Assembly: GCF_900110575.1 (NCBI RefSeq)
Contig: NZ_FOEF01000004.1
Span: 124,001-188,000, forward strand
Reading direction: 5' to 3'
Origin: Amycolatopsis saalfeldensis
Lineage (GTDB): Bacteria > Actinomycetota > Actinomycetes > Mycobacteriales > Pseudonocardiaceae
DNA: 64,000 nucleotides
Part shown: positions 1 to 7,199 of the stretch, one piece after another
Layout of the letters: the number at the start of each line of letters is the position of its first letter
Position numbering within the stretch: position 1 is the stretch's first letter
Position numbers and translations under genes: made by a program
Notes under the pieces: model-generated
Database searches by the model: none
The model's input: only the letters and a program-made list of their open reading frames with translations
What the model was told of the DNA's origin: nothing

Positions 1-508
1 CGCGTGTGATGTCGAGGGTGTGCGCGGAGAAGTCCCACGACGGCGTGCGGATGCCCACGGGACGGGTGCCGGCCAGGCGCTCCAGCACGTCGGCGGCGCG
101 GAAGGCGAGGTCACGCTCTTCGGTCGCGGTCAGCGCGGTGTTGCGCTCGTGGATCCAGCCGTGCAGCGCCACCTCGTGCCCGGCGTCCACATAGGACTTG
201 ACCTCGCCGTCGTGCAGCAGGGCCGAAACGGCGGGCATGAAAAACGACGACGGGGCGTGGAAGCGGTCCAGCAGGCGCAGGATGCGCGGGACGCCGACGC
301 GCGCGCCGTACTCGCCCTGAGCGAGCTTGCCGGGCAGCACCTCGCCGTCGCGCAACGCCGGAGTCTCGTGGTCGGAGTCGAAGGACAGCGCCACCGCCAC
401 CTTCGCCCCGCCGGGCCAAGCGTCCGGGCGCAGCGAACGCCCGGCGCGGACGCGGTCGACGTGCCCCCGCCAGGTCGGCTCGTCCCACAGCCACGGTTGT
501 CCGCTCAC
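1..508 (-). CDS. Polysaccharide deacetylase family protein (C-terminus off the left edge)
   Basis: A GTG start at 508 opens a frame that is still open at base 1, giving about 169 residues. The NodB-type fold is recognisable: the metal-binding acidic motif ALSFDSDHE lies near residues 40-48 (D44, D46), the paired histidines HGWIH at 116-120, and the later motif RTPSWDFS follows. These features fit the peptidoglycan/chitin deacetylase or allantoinase-like (PuuE) subgroup, which hydrolyses N-acyl or ring amide bonds with a divalent metal. No signal peptide is visible, so a cytoplasmic small-molecule substrate is as likely as a polysaccharide. The start overlaps the stop of the upstream Lrp gene as GTGA, which implies translational coupling and that the regulator controls this enzyme. 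The substrate is not known. Confidence 0.82.
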   Translation of the reverse strand, partial: MSGQPWLWDEPTWRGHVDRVRAGRSLRPDAWPGGAKVAVALSFDSDHETPALRDGEVLPGKLAQGEYGARVGVPRILRLLDRFHAPSSFFMPAVSALLHDGEVKSYVDAGHEVALHGWIHERNTALTATEERDLAFRAADVLERLAGTRPVGIRTPSWDFSAHTLDITR

Positions 509-1527
509 GCTTCCTCCAAGGTGGCCCGGGGCTCCGGTGTCGGCGCCCAGGCGCGTTTCAGGGTCGAGACCTGCAGGGTCACGTCGGCCTCCCGCAGCCC
601 GGGCAGCGCGCCGACGACATCGGTGGTGTGCCGGTACAGCTCGCCGTAGTGGCGCAGCACGATCTGGCCGACCAGGTTGAACCGGCCGGTGGTGGCGGAC
701 AGGTACTTGGTGCCCGGGTGCGCGGCCAGCTGCTGGCCCGCGCGGTCGAGGTCCTTGGGCAGCACCGAAAGCCAGAGCATGAACTCCAGCGCGTAGCCGA
801 ACATCGCGGGCTCGGCGAGCGTGCGGAAGCGCAGGCAGCCGCGGCGCACCAGTGAGTCGACGCGACGGGCCACAGTGGACTCGCTGGTGCCGGCGTGGCG
901 CGAGACCTCCTTGAACGACAGCCGCCCGTCCTCGCCGAGCGCGGCGCAGATCGCCAGGTCCAGCTCGTCGAGCTGCTCCGGCGGCCGTTCCCAGTGCTGC
1001 TCCTCGAACGGCCGGACCTCCGCTCCGCGCAGCTCGGTGACGGCTTCCGGGGACAGCTCGCCGGAGTCCCAGTCGTGGTTGGAGGTGAACGTGCGCATCA
1101 CCGCGAACGTCTCGGCGTCACGCAGGTTCCCGGCCGCCGGGAAGCCGTCGAGCTGGAGGCGGACGGCGTCCTGGTAGGTCGGCAGCACGAATTCGGCCGT
1201 GCAGTCGGCACTGCCGGCGAGCATGGTGGCGTAGCGGACATCCGGCCGCGCGGCGAGCGCTTCGGTGACCTTCGCGGCCGTGCCGGGGTGGCACCGCAGC
1301 CGCGTCAGCACCGGCACGCCGAGGCCGCACCGCAGCACGTCGACCACGCCGATCACCCGCAGCTGCCCGCTTTCGGTCAGCTGCCCGGCCCGCCGCAGCA
1401 CGGTGGACTCGCTCGTCCCGACGTGCCGCGCGATGGCGCCCCACGAGGCCCGCCCGTTGAGCTGCAACGCGGAGACGATCCGCCGGTCCAGCTCGCTCAC
1501 CCTGACCTCGTCCTGCATGAGAGGCAT
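505..1527 (-). CDS. Lrp/AsnC family transcriptional regulator with two HTH domains
   Basis: 340 residues, twice the usual Lrp length, because the HTH plus ligand-binding unit is duplicated. The first HTH (about residues 14-48, with GTSESTVLRR) and the second (about 190-225, with GTSESTVARR) each carry the Lrp recognition-helix signature, and each is followed by an RAM-like ligand-binding segment. This tandem form is common in actinobacteria. The ATG at 1527 is chosen; an in-frame ATG at 1518 is also possible. The gene overlaps the downstream deacetylase gene as GTGA, so it is probably a local amino-acid- or amide-responsive regulator of that enzyme. An inverted repeat lies across its own start codon and suggests autoregulation. 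The effector is unknown. Confidence 0.87.
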   Translation of the reverse strand: MPLMQDEVRVSELDRRIVSALQLNGRASWGAIARHVGTSESTVLRRAGQLTESGQLRVIGVVDVLRCGLGVPVLTRLRCHPGTAAKVTEALAARPDVRYATMLAGSADCTAEFVLPTYQDAVRLQLDGFPAAGNLRDAETFAVMRTFTSNHDWDSGELSPEAVTELRGAEVRPFEEQHWERPPEQLDELDLAICAALGEDGRLSFKEVSRHAGTSESTVARRVDSLVRRGCLRFRTLAEPAMFGYALEFMLWLSVLPKDLDRAGQQLAAHPGTKYLSATTGRFNLVGQIVLRHYGELYRHTTDVVGALPGLREADVTLQVSTLKRAWAPTPEPRATLEEA

Positions 1528-1540
1528 CCTGAATGCAGGA
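1511..1540. promoter_or_regulatory. Candidate autoregulatory operator of the Lrp-type gene
   Basis: Perfect 8-nt arms TCCTGCAT (1511-1518) and ATGCAGGA (1533-1540) enclose 14 nt and flank the start codon at 1525-1527. A further GCAT (1524-1527) gives an extra half-site. The dyad position fits a repressor that blocks initiation of its own gene. Binding is inferred. Confidence 0.45.
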
Positions 1541-1586
1541 AAACGTCAAGTCAAGGGGGTTCGGTGCATGAAACCAGCGTGTTACC

Positions 1587-2159
1587 TCAATGGCGGTGCT
1601 GGGCCGGGGCGGCTCGGCCGGGCGCGTAGCCGAGCAGGAACTGCTCCATCGCGGCGTCCACCGCCGCCCGGTCGCCGGTGGTGACGAGGTCCAGCAGCAG
1701 CCCGCGCGCGACCGCCAGCCCCAGCCTCGCCTGCGCCGCGCGGTCCGGCTCGGGCACGCCGAAACGGGCCAGCAGCGCTTCGAGCGGGGGCAGCCAGCCG
1801 GTGATCACGCGATCGAGGAACTCGGCCGTCGCCGGGGTGCCGCCGAGGGCTTGGCCGTAGAGCTGGAAGAAGAGCTTTTCGTTGTGCCGCAAGGCTTCGT
1901 CGGTGAGACGGCGCCAGAACGCGCGGGCGGCTTCGGCGGGTGGCAGACCTGGGTCGAGGTCGTCGAGGGCGGCGCGCTGGCGGCGTTCGACCTCGCGGGC
2001 GACGGCGGTGAGCAGGCCCTTGCGGGAGCCGAAGTGGTAGATGAGCATCCGGTGGCTGGTGCCGATCGTGTCGGCGAGTGCGCGCAGGCTCTGGTCCGCG
2101 CCGCCGTGGGCGATGTGCTCGACGGCCGCGGCCAGGAGCCGCTCCCTTGCTTCCGACAT
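1587..2159 (-). CDS. TetR/AcrR family transcriptional regulator
   Basis: 190 residues from the ATG at 2159. The N-terminal HTH includes LRALADTIGTSHRMLIYHFG (about residues 22-41), the classic TetR signature ending in YHFGSRKGLL. The C-terminal half is a helical ligand-binding domain without recognisable specificity. A longer in-frame start at 2225 would read through the operator, so the ATG beginning MSEARERLL is preferred. It is divergent from the SRPBCC gene at 2212, and two palindromes fill the 52-nt gap. It therefore very likely represses itself and that neighbour. Confidence 0.9.
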   Translation of the reverse strand: MSEARERLLAAAVEHIAHGGADQSLRALADTIGTSHRMLIYHFGSRKGLLTAVAREVERRQRAALDDLDPGLPPAEAARAFWRRLTDEALRHNEKLFFQLYGQALGGTPATAEFLDRVITGWLPPLEALLARFGVPEPDRAAQARLGLAVARGLLLDLVTTGDRAAVDAAMEQFLLGYAPGRAAPAQHRH

Positions 2160-2190
2160 GTACCAGATGGTACGTGTACCACGTGGTACA
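2160..2190. promoter_or_regulatory. Double palindromic operator for the divergent TetR regulator
   Basis: Two dyads share the core GTACCA/TGGTAC. The first, at 2160-2173, is GTACCA-GA-TGGTAC. The second, at 2175-2190, is the perfect 16-bp palindrome TGTACCACGTGGTACA. Their centres are 16 bp apart, and they start immediately upstream of the TetR ATG. This is typical of cooperative binding by two TetR dimers that control both divergent promoters. Confidence 0.8.
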
Positions 2191-2211
2191 CGCATGCGGA
2201 GGAGGCCGATC

Positions 2212-2661
2212 ATGGTGCAGCGCATTTCGGTGCGGGGACGGACGTCCGCGGACCCGGCGACGGTGTACGCGCTCTTGCGCGACGGAGCGAGCTGGCCGGG
2301 GTGGTCGCCGCTCGGCTCGTTCGAGCTGCTTCAGCCCGGAAACGACGAACGCGAGGGGCTCGGCGCGCTGCGGGTGTTCCGCACCGGCCGCACCCGCTCG
2401 TGCGAGGAAGTGATCGCGCTGGAGCCCGGAAAACGGTTCGGCTACGCGCTTCGCAGCGGCCTGCCGTTGCGGGACTATCGCGCGTACGTCGACCTGACCC
2501 CGGACGGCGAGGGCACGGCGATCCACTGGCACTCGACGTTCACCGGCAAGGTCCCGGGCACGGGCTGGTTCTACCGGCTGGTGCTGGGCCGCTTCATCGC
2601 GCGTACGGTGCGGGGCCTGGTCGCGGCGACCGATGCGGCCGGGGCGGCCACTGGCAAATAG
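2212..2661 (+). CDS. SRPBCC (START/polyketide-cyclase-like) family protein
   Basis: 149 residues from the ATG at 2212, which is preceded by GGAGGA at 2199-2204. The layout is that of the helix-grip fold: RTSADPATVYALL at the start, the W-rich SWPGWSPLGSFE segment, alternating strands, and a long C-terminal helix (FIARTVRGLVAATDAA). Such proteins bind hydrophobic ligands, and some are cyclases or hydrolases. No catalytic assignment can be made from the sequence. It is divergent from a TetR gene, with operators lying right before this start, so it is probably induced by the regulator's ligand. Confidence 0.78.
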   Translation: MVQRISVRGRTSADPATVYALLRDGASWPGWSPLGSFELLQPGNDEREGLGALRVFRTGRTRSCEEVIALEPGKRFGYALRSGLPLRDYRAYVDLTPDGEGTAIHWHSTFTGKVPGTGWFYRLVLGRFIARTVRGLVAATDAAGAATGK

Positions 2662-2670
2662 AGTAGGCGC

Positions 2671-3300
2671 ATGTCAGCGCCACGACGGGGGACCACCGGC
2701 CGCACCCAGGAGGAGCGCAGCGCCGCGATGCGGGTGCGGCTGCTCGACGCCACCGTCGACTGCCTCGTCGAGTACGGCTACGCGGGCACCACGACCACCC
2801 GGGTCGCCGTCCGCGCCGGCGTCACGCGCGGCGCGCAGGTGCACCACTTCCCGACGAAGGCCGACCTCGTCACGTCCGCGATCCGCCACCTCGCCGAGAA
2901 GCGCACCGAGGTCGCGATGGCCGAGCTGGACCGGCTGCGCGCGTCGGCCGATCCGGTCGGCGACGCGCTGCAACTGCTCTGGGAGATGCACCAGGGCCCG
3001 GTTTTCACCGCGACCGTCGAGCTTTGGGTCGCTTCGCGCACGGACGACGACCTGCGCCGTCAGATGGCGCTCGTCGAGCCGATCGCCACCGAGAGCCTGG
3101 TCGCGTTCGGCCGGGCCGTGCTGCCGGCGCAGGCGAGCCACGCCGAGTTCCTGCATTCGGTGTACACCGCGATGGACGTGATCCGCGGCATCCTCATCGC
3201 CAGCTGGGCCACCCGCGACCAGGACGGCCTCGACGCCCGCTGGGCCCGCGCCCGGCGGCACTTGCGGGTGCTGTTCACGGCCCTGCTCGACTCTCCCTGA
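2671..3300 (+). CDS. TetR family transcriptional regulator
   Basis: 209 residues. The HTH spans roughly residues 25-65, with TRVAVRAGVTRGAQVHHFP as the recognition segment (HHF replacing the commoner YHF). The C-terminal domain is unassigned. The gene begins 9 nt after the SRPBCC stop on the same strand, so the two could be co-transcribed. No operator-like dyad is seen immediately upstream. Its target is not evident from the context. Confidence 0.87.
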   Translation: MSAPRRGTTGRTQEERSAAMRVRLLDATVDCLVEYGYAGTTTTRVAVRAGVTRGAQVHHFPTKADLVTSAIRHLAEKRTEVAMAELDRLRASADPVGDALQLLWEMHQGPVFTATVELWVASRTDDDLRRQMALVEPIATESLVAFGRAVLPAQASHAEFLHSVYTAMDVIRGILIASWATRDQDGLDARWARARRHLRVLFTALLDSP

Positions 3301-3305
3301 CCCTG

Positions 3306-3326
3306 TTACTCTCCCGGGGAGAGTAA
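3306..3326 (+). promoter_or_regulatory. Candidate HxlR operator overlapping leader and ribosome binding site
   Basis: A perfect inverted repeat with 9-nt arms TTACTCTCC and GGAGAGTAA around CGG. It starts 6 nt after the preceding tetR stop and ends just before the AAGGAGG ribosome binding site of the HxlR gene. HxlR-family operators commonly carry TACT...AGTA dyads, so autoregulation is likely. With no T-tract after it, it does not look like a terminator. Confidence 0.65.
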
Positions 3327-3336
3327 GGAGGCCCGC

Positions 3337-3708
3337 GTGCAGGGGAACCCGTACGACCGCGATTGCCCGACCCGGCAGCTGCTCGACCGCATCGGCGACC
3401 AGTGGACGGTGCTGATCGTCGGCGCCCTCGTCGACGGCCCGCTGCGCTTCACCCAGATCGGCAAGCGCGTCGAGGGCATCTCGCAGAAGGTGCTCACCCA
3501 GACCCTGCGCAGCCTGGTCCGCGACGGCATCCTCACCCGCACCGCGTACCCGGTGATCCCGCCGCGGGTGGACTACGAGCTGACCACGCTGGGCCGCGAC
3601 CTGTCCGAGCCGCTGGAGCTGCTGGACCGCTGGGCCCGCCGCCACATGGACCAGGTCTCGGCGGCCCGGGCGGCATTCGACGCGGAGCACACCCCCGCCT
3701 CGGCCTGA
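3337..3708 (+). CDS. HxlR family winged-helix transcriptional regulator
   Basis: 123 residues from a GTG preceded by AAGGAGG. The HxlR signature is clear: a near N-terminal cysteine (CPTRQLLDRIGDQWTVLIV), the turn RFTQIGKRVEGISQKVLTQ, and the wing (DYELTTLGRDL). A single Cys at residue 10 sits where many HxlR/YodB regulators sense electrophiles or redox stress. That function is inferred only. The palindrome over its leader suggests autoregulation. No obvious target gene lies directly downstream. Confidence 0.88.
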   Translation: MQGNPYDRDCPTRQLLDRIGDQWTVLIVGALVDGPLRFTQIGKRVEGISQKVLTQTLRSLVRDGILTRTAYPVIPPRVDYELTTLGRDLSEPLELLDRWARRHMDQVSAARAAFDAEHTPASA

Positions 3709-3820
3709 CCCATCGCGTCCCCCGCGCGAGCTACGGGCAAGTGCGCTCTCGATGGTGACGATTCCCGGTCCCCGGATCCGTAGCTTTCCCGGCAACGATC
3801 CGGTTCACCAGGAGGACGCA

Positions 3821-4705
3821 ATGACCCGTTATGGCAGGCTTTCCGCGGTGCTCGCGCTGTGCCTGATGGCCGGGGCGGTGCTTGCCGGGTGCGACGAAGC
3901 CTCCGACGCGGGCCCGGCCGCGCCGTCTGGCGTCAGCGCGTTCAATGGCGTCAAGAAGATCGAGGTAGACGGCAAGTCGGTCAACGTGTCCTGTTCGGGC
4001 TCCCAGGCGGCGGGCAAACCGGTGGTCGTGCTGGTGGCCGGGGCCGGTGACGGGCTGAAGACCTTCGAAAGCCTCCAGCAGACCCTGAGCGCGAAGAACC
4101 GCGTCTGCTCCTACGACCGCCTCGGCGAGGGCGACAGCGCTCAGCCGGACGGGCCGCAATCCTTTGACAGCACCGGAAAGGTGCTGACCGGGGTGATCGG
4201 CCAGCTCACCGGCGGCGCCCCGGTCGTGCTGGCCGGGCATTCGCTCGGCGGGCTGATCGTCGGCCGGTACGCGCCCGCCCATCAGGACCGGGTCAAGGGC
4301 GTGGTCCTGCTGGACGCCACCTCGCCGGCCCAGTCCGCGGACCTCGAGAAGGACATTCCCGCGTCCGCCACCGGCGCGGCGGCGGACCTCCGTGACCAGA
4401 CCCTGGCGGTACTTCGGGGCGACAGCCCGGAAAAGCTCACGACCCCCGACGGCGACGTCGCGTCGGCCGGGAGCATTCCGGCCGAGGTGATCCAGCACGG
4501 CACGGCCTATCTCGCCGACAGCGTCCCCGAGTACGGGCCGGCGCTGGAGCGGTCGTGGTCCGACGGCCAGAAGAAGTGGCTCGGGCTCTCCAGCCGGTCC
4601 AACCTGAGCATCGCGACGAAGAGCGGGCACTACATCTACCGCGACCAGCCCGATCTCGTCGTCCGGGCGATCGAGCGCGTCACTTCCGAGGCCGCGCCGG
4701 TGTAA
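3821..4705 (+). CDS. Lipoprotein alpha/beta hydrolase
   Basis: 294 residues starting at the ATG after AGGAGG. The N-terminus is a type II signal peptide with lipobox L21-A22-G23-C24, so the mature protein should be anchored on the outer face of the membrane. The body is an alpha/beta hydrolase: oxyanion region VVLVAGAGDG, nucleophile elbow GHSLGG (Ser about residue 137), and a late catalytic His in TKSGHYIYRDQP. The substrate is probably a lipid or ester, but this cannot be decided here. It is convergent with the two-component gene cluster that follows. Confidence 0.85.
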   Translation: MTRYGRLSAVLALCLMAGAVLAGCDEASDAGPAAPSGVSAFNGVKKIEVDGKSVNVSCSGSQAAGKPVVVLVAGAGDGLKTFESLQQTLSAKNRVCSYDRLGEGDSAQPDGPQSFDSTGKVLTGVIGQLTGGAPVVLAGHSLGGLIVGRYAPAHQDRVKGVVLLDATSPAQSADLEKDIPASATGAAADLRDQTLAVLRGDSPEKLTTPDGDVASAGSIPAEVIQHGTAYLADSVPEYGPALERSWSDGQKKWLGLSSRSNLSIATKSGHYIYRDQPDLVVRAIERVTSEAAPV

Positions 4706-4714
4706 GCGGGTTCG

Positions 4715-5374
4715 TCAGGTGACCAGGCCGTGGCGGTAGGCGTGGACGACCGCCTGCACCCGGTCGCGCAGCCCGAGCTTGGCGAGGATCCGCGAAACGA
4801 AGGTCTTCACGGTTTCGTGGCTGATCACCAGCGCCTCGGCGATCTCGCGGTTGGACAGGCCGTCCGCGAGGAGGCGGAGCACTTCCAGCTCGCGGGCGGT
4901 CAGCGGGCTTTCGGGCGCGGTGCCGGCGGCGGGGCGGATCCGGGTGGCGTACTTGCCCACGAGCCGCCGCGTCACCTCCGGGGCCAGCAGCGCCTCGCCG
5001 GCGGCCACGGTGCGGATTCCGTGCAGCAGGTCCTCGGGCGGGGCGTCCTTGAGCAGGAACCCGCTGGCCCCCGCGCGCAACGCGTCGTAGACGTACTCGT
5101 CCAGGTTGAAGGTGGTCACCACGAGCACCTTGGCCGGCTGCGGCACGCCGGCGCCGGCCAGCAGGCGGGTGGCCGCGATCCCGTCGAGCACCGGCATGCG
5201 CACGTCCATCAGCACGACGTCCGGGCGCAGCCGGCCGGCGAGCTCGACCGCGGCCCGCCCGTCCCCGCAGTGGCCCGCGACCTCGAGGTCGGGCTGGGCG
5301 TCGATGATCGTCACCAGCCCGGTGCGGATCACCACCTGGTCGTCGCAGACCAGGACCCGGGTCGGCGCGGTCAC
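4715..5374 (-). CDS. NarL/LuxR-type response regulator of the first two-component system
   Basis: 219 residues. The receiver domain has the acidic pocket D11/D12 and phospho-acceptor D57 in LMDVRMP. A C-terminal LuxR HTH follows (LTARELEVLRLLADGLSNRE...SHETVKTFVSRILAKLGLRDR). The GTG start overlaps the stop of the upstream kinase gene as GTGA, so the pair is translationally coupled. It should be phosphorylated by that DesK-type kinase. Targets are not apparent because no transporter or other effector gene adjoins it on the same strand. Confidence 0.93.
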   Translation of the reverse strand: MTAPTRVLVCDDQVVIRTGLVTIIDAQPDLEVAGHCGDGRAAVELAGRLRPDVVLMDVRMPVLDGIAATRLLAGAGVPQPAKVLVVTTFNLDEYVYDALRAGASGFLLKDAPPEDLLHGIRTVAAGEALLAPEVTRRLVGKYATRIRPAAGTAPESPLTARELEVLRLLADGLSNREIAEALVISHETVKTFVSRILAKLGLRDRVQAVVHAYRHGLVT

Positions 5375-6501
5375 GGCCGGTTCCCCTCGGGAATGCGCGC
5401 CCGCACGGAGAAGCCGTTCCCGCTCCGGCCCGCGCTGAAGTCGCCGCCGAGCACGCCGACCCGTTCGCGGAGACCGGCCAGGCCCCGCCCGCTCCCGCCG
5501 AGTGCCGCGGCCGACTCGACGGACTCGTCCGTGTTGATCTCGACGGTCGTCTCGTCGGCGCGGTACCGGACTTGCACGGAGGTGCGGCTGCCGTGCGCGT
5601 ACTTAAGCGCGTTCGTCAGCGCTTCCTGCACCACGCGGTAGGCCACGGGACCGGCATTGCCGACCGGCGTGCCCTCTTCGGTGAACTCCACCGGCTGCCC
5701 GGCTTCGCGTGCCTGCTCGACGAGCGGGCGAAGCTCGGCCGAGGACGGCGTGCCGTGGCCGGGGTCGAGCACGTCGAGCAGGCGCCGCAGGTCGGTGATG
5801 GCCTGCCGGCCGGTGTCGGTGACCACGGTCAGGGCCTGGTCGAGCCGTTCCGGCGCGCCGGTGAGGTACCGCGCGGCCTCGGACTGCACGACCATCGCCG
5901 TCACGTGGTGGGTCACGACGTCGTGGAGCTCATGGGCGATGCGGGCGCGCTCGGCGGCGCGGCTGTCCTCGGCGACCCGGCGGCGGCGTTCGGCCTCGGC
6001 GGCGCGGGTCGAGCGCAGCCACCTCCCGACCGTCCAGGCGAGGGCCAGCGCCAGGTAGAACATCACGTAGTCCTCGAGGGTCTCGCCCGGGCCGAGCGAG
6101 GAGAACGTGATCGCCGCCGCGACGTACGCCGACGAGAACGCGAGCACGGTGACGCGACGATGCCGCTGCAGCCGCGAGCCGGTGTTCAGCAACGCGAGCG
6201 GCAGCGCCGAGCCCGCGAACGAGTGGTAACCACGCAGCTGGTCGACGAGAAAACCCAGTGATACCAGCACAAGGCAGGTGACCGGCCACCGACGGCACAC
6301 GGTCAGCGGGAGGCCCTGGGCCGCGATCGCCACGACGGCAAGCACGTCGTAGGGCCGATCGGGCAGCCCGCCGAACACCGTGCCGTGATGGTGCAGCGCC
6401 GGCACGAGCGACCCGGCCACGAGCAGCAATCCGATCGGGATGTACCAGGCCCCGCCACGGAACCGGAGCCCGAACTCCAGGCCCCGCCGAAGAGTGATCA
6501 C
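5371..6501 (-). CDS. DesK-type sensor histidine kinase
   Basis: 376 residues from the GTG at 6501. The N-terminal part carries several membrane segments (about residues 20-155). These are followed by the HisKA_3 dimerisation helix with the phospho-acceptor H193 in AHELHDVVTHH, then the ATPase domain (VVQEALTNALKYAHG, GRGLAGLRERV). It is the partner of the response regulator it overlaps by 4 nt. The gap to the upstream response regulator gene is 47 nt, so all four two-component genes may form one transcript. The signal is unknown, but the lack of a large extracellular domain suggests membrane-borne stimuli. Confidence 0.92.
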   Translation of the reverse strand: MITLRRGLEFGLRFRGGAWYIPIGLLLVAGSLVPALHHHGTVFGGLPDRPYDVLAVVAIAAQGLPLTVCRRWPVTCLVLVSLGFLVDQLRGYHSFAGSALPLALLNTGSRLQRHRRVTVLAFSSAYVAAAITFSSLGPGETLEDYVMFYLALALAWTVGRWLRSTRAAEAERRRRVAEDSRAAERARIAHELHDVVTHHVTAMVVQSEAARYLTGAPERLDQALTVVTDTGRQAITDLRRLLDVLDPGHGTPSSAELRPLVEQAREAGQPVEFTEEGTPVGNAGPVAYRVVQEALTNALKYAHGSRTSVQVRYRADETTVEINTDESVESAAALGGSGRGLAGLRERVGVLGGDFSAGRSGNGFSVRARIPEGNRP

Positions 6502-6548
6502 GGGGGAAAGCCTAGCCGCGGCGCCGGGAAGTTCTCCAGGGCGCACCG

Positions 6549-7199
6549 TCAGCGTGCGACCAGGCCCGCTTCGTGGGCCAGCAGCCCGGCCTGGGTGCGG
6601 TTGGCGCATTCGAGCTTCACCAGCATCCGCGAGACGTAGCTCTTCACCGTCGCCTCGGCCAGGTGCAGCCGGGCGGCGATGTCCGCATTGGACAGTCCTT
6701 CGCCCAGGCAGGCCAGCACATCCCGTTCCCGCTCGGTCAGGCCGGTGGTGCGGCGGCGGGCGTCGTCGCCGCGTTCGCGGCCGTCCGAGGACAGCGCGAC
6801 GAGCCGGCGGGCGGCCGAGGGGGAGAGCACCGTGTGCCCGTCGGCGGCCACGCGCACCAGCCCGATCAGGTCCTCCGGCGGCGTCGACTTGACCAGGAAG
6901 CCCGCGGCGCCGGCGCGCAGCGCGCGGATCACGTACGTGTCGGCGTCGAACGTCGTCAGCGCGACCACCGCGGGCGGCTCCGGCAGGGCGGCGATGCGCT
7001 CGATCGCGGTCAGCCCGTCGACGCCGGGCATCCGCAGGTCCATCAGCACCACCCGCGGCCGGTGCCGGACGACCATTTCGACGGCCTCGGCGCCGTCCCG
7101 GGCCTGGGCCACCACGTCGATGTCGCCGGCCGAGCCGAGGATCGCCCGCAGGTGGGCGCAGACCATCGGCTCGTCGTCGGCCACGAGCACCGTGATCAC
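6549..7199 (-). CDS. NarL/LuxR-type response regulator of the second two-component system
   Basis: 216 residues. The receiver shows D8/D9 and phospho-acceptor D54 in LMDLRMPG. The LuxR-type output domain includes LTERERDVLACLGEGLSNAD and EATVKSYVSRMLVKL. It overlaps the upstream kinase gene by GTGA. Its arrangement mirrors the adjacent kinase/regulator pair, so the two modules look like an old tandem duplication that has diverged strongly. Confidence 0.93.
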   Translation of the reverse strand: MITVLVADDEPMVCAHLRAILGSAGDIDVVAQARDGAEAVEMVVRHRPRVVLMDLRMPGVDGLTAIERIAALPEPPAVVALTTFDADTYVIRALRAGAAGFLVKSTPPEDLIGLVRVAADGHTVLSPSAARRLVALSSDGRERGDDARRRTTGLTERERDVLACLGEGLSNADIAARLHLAEATVKSYVSRMLVKLECANRTQAGLLAHEAGLVAR

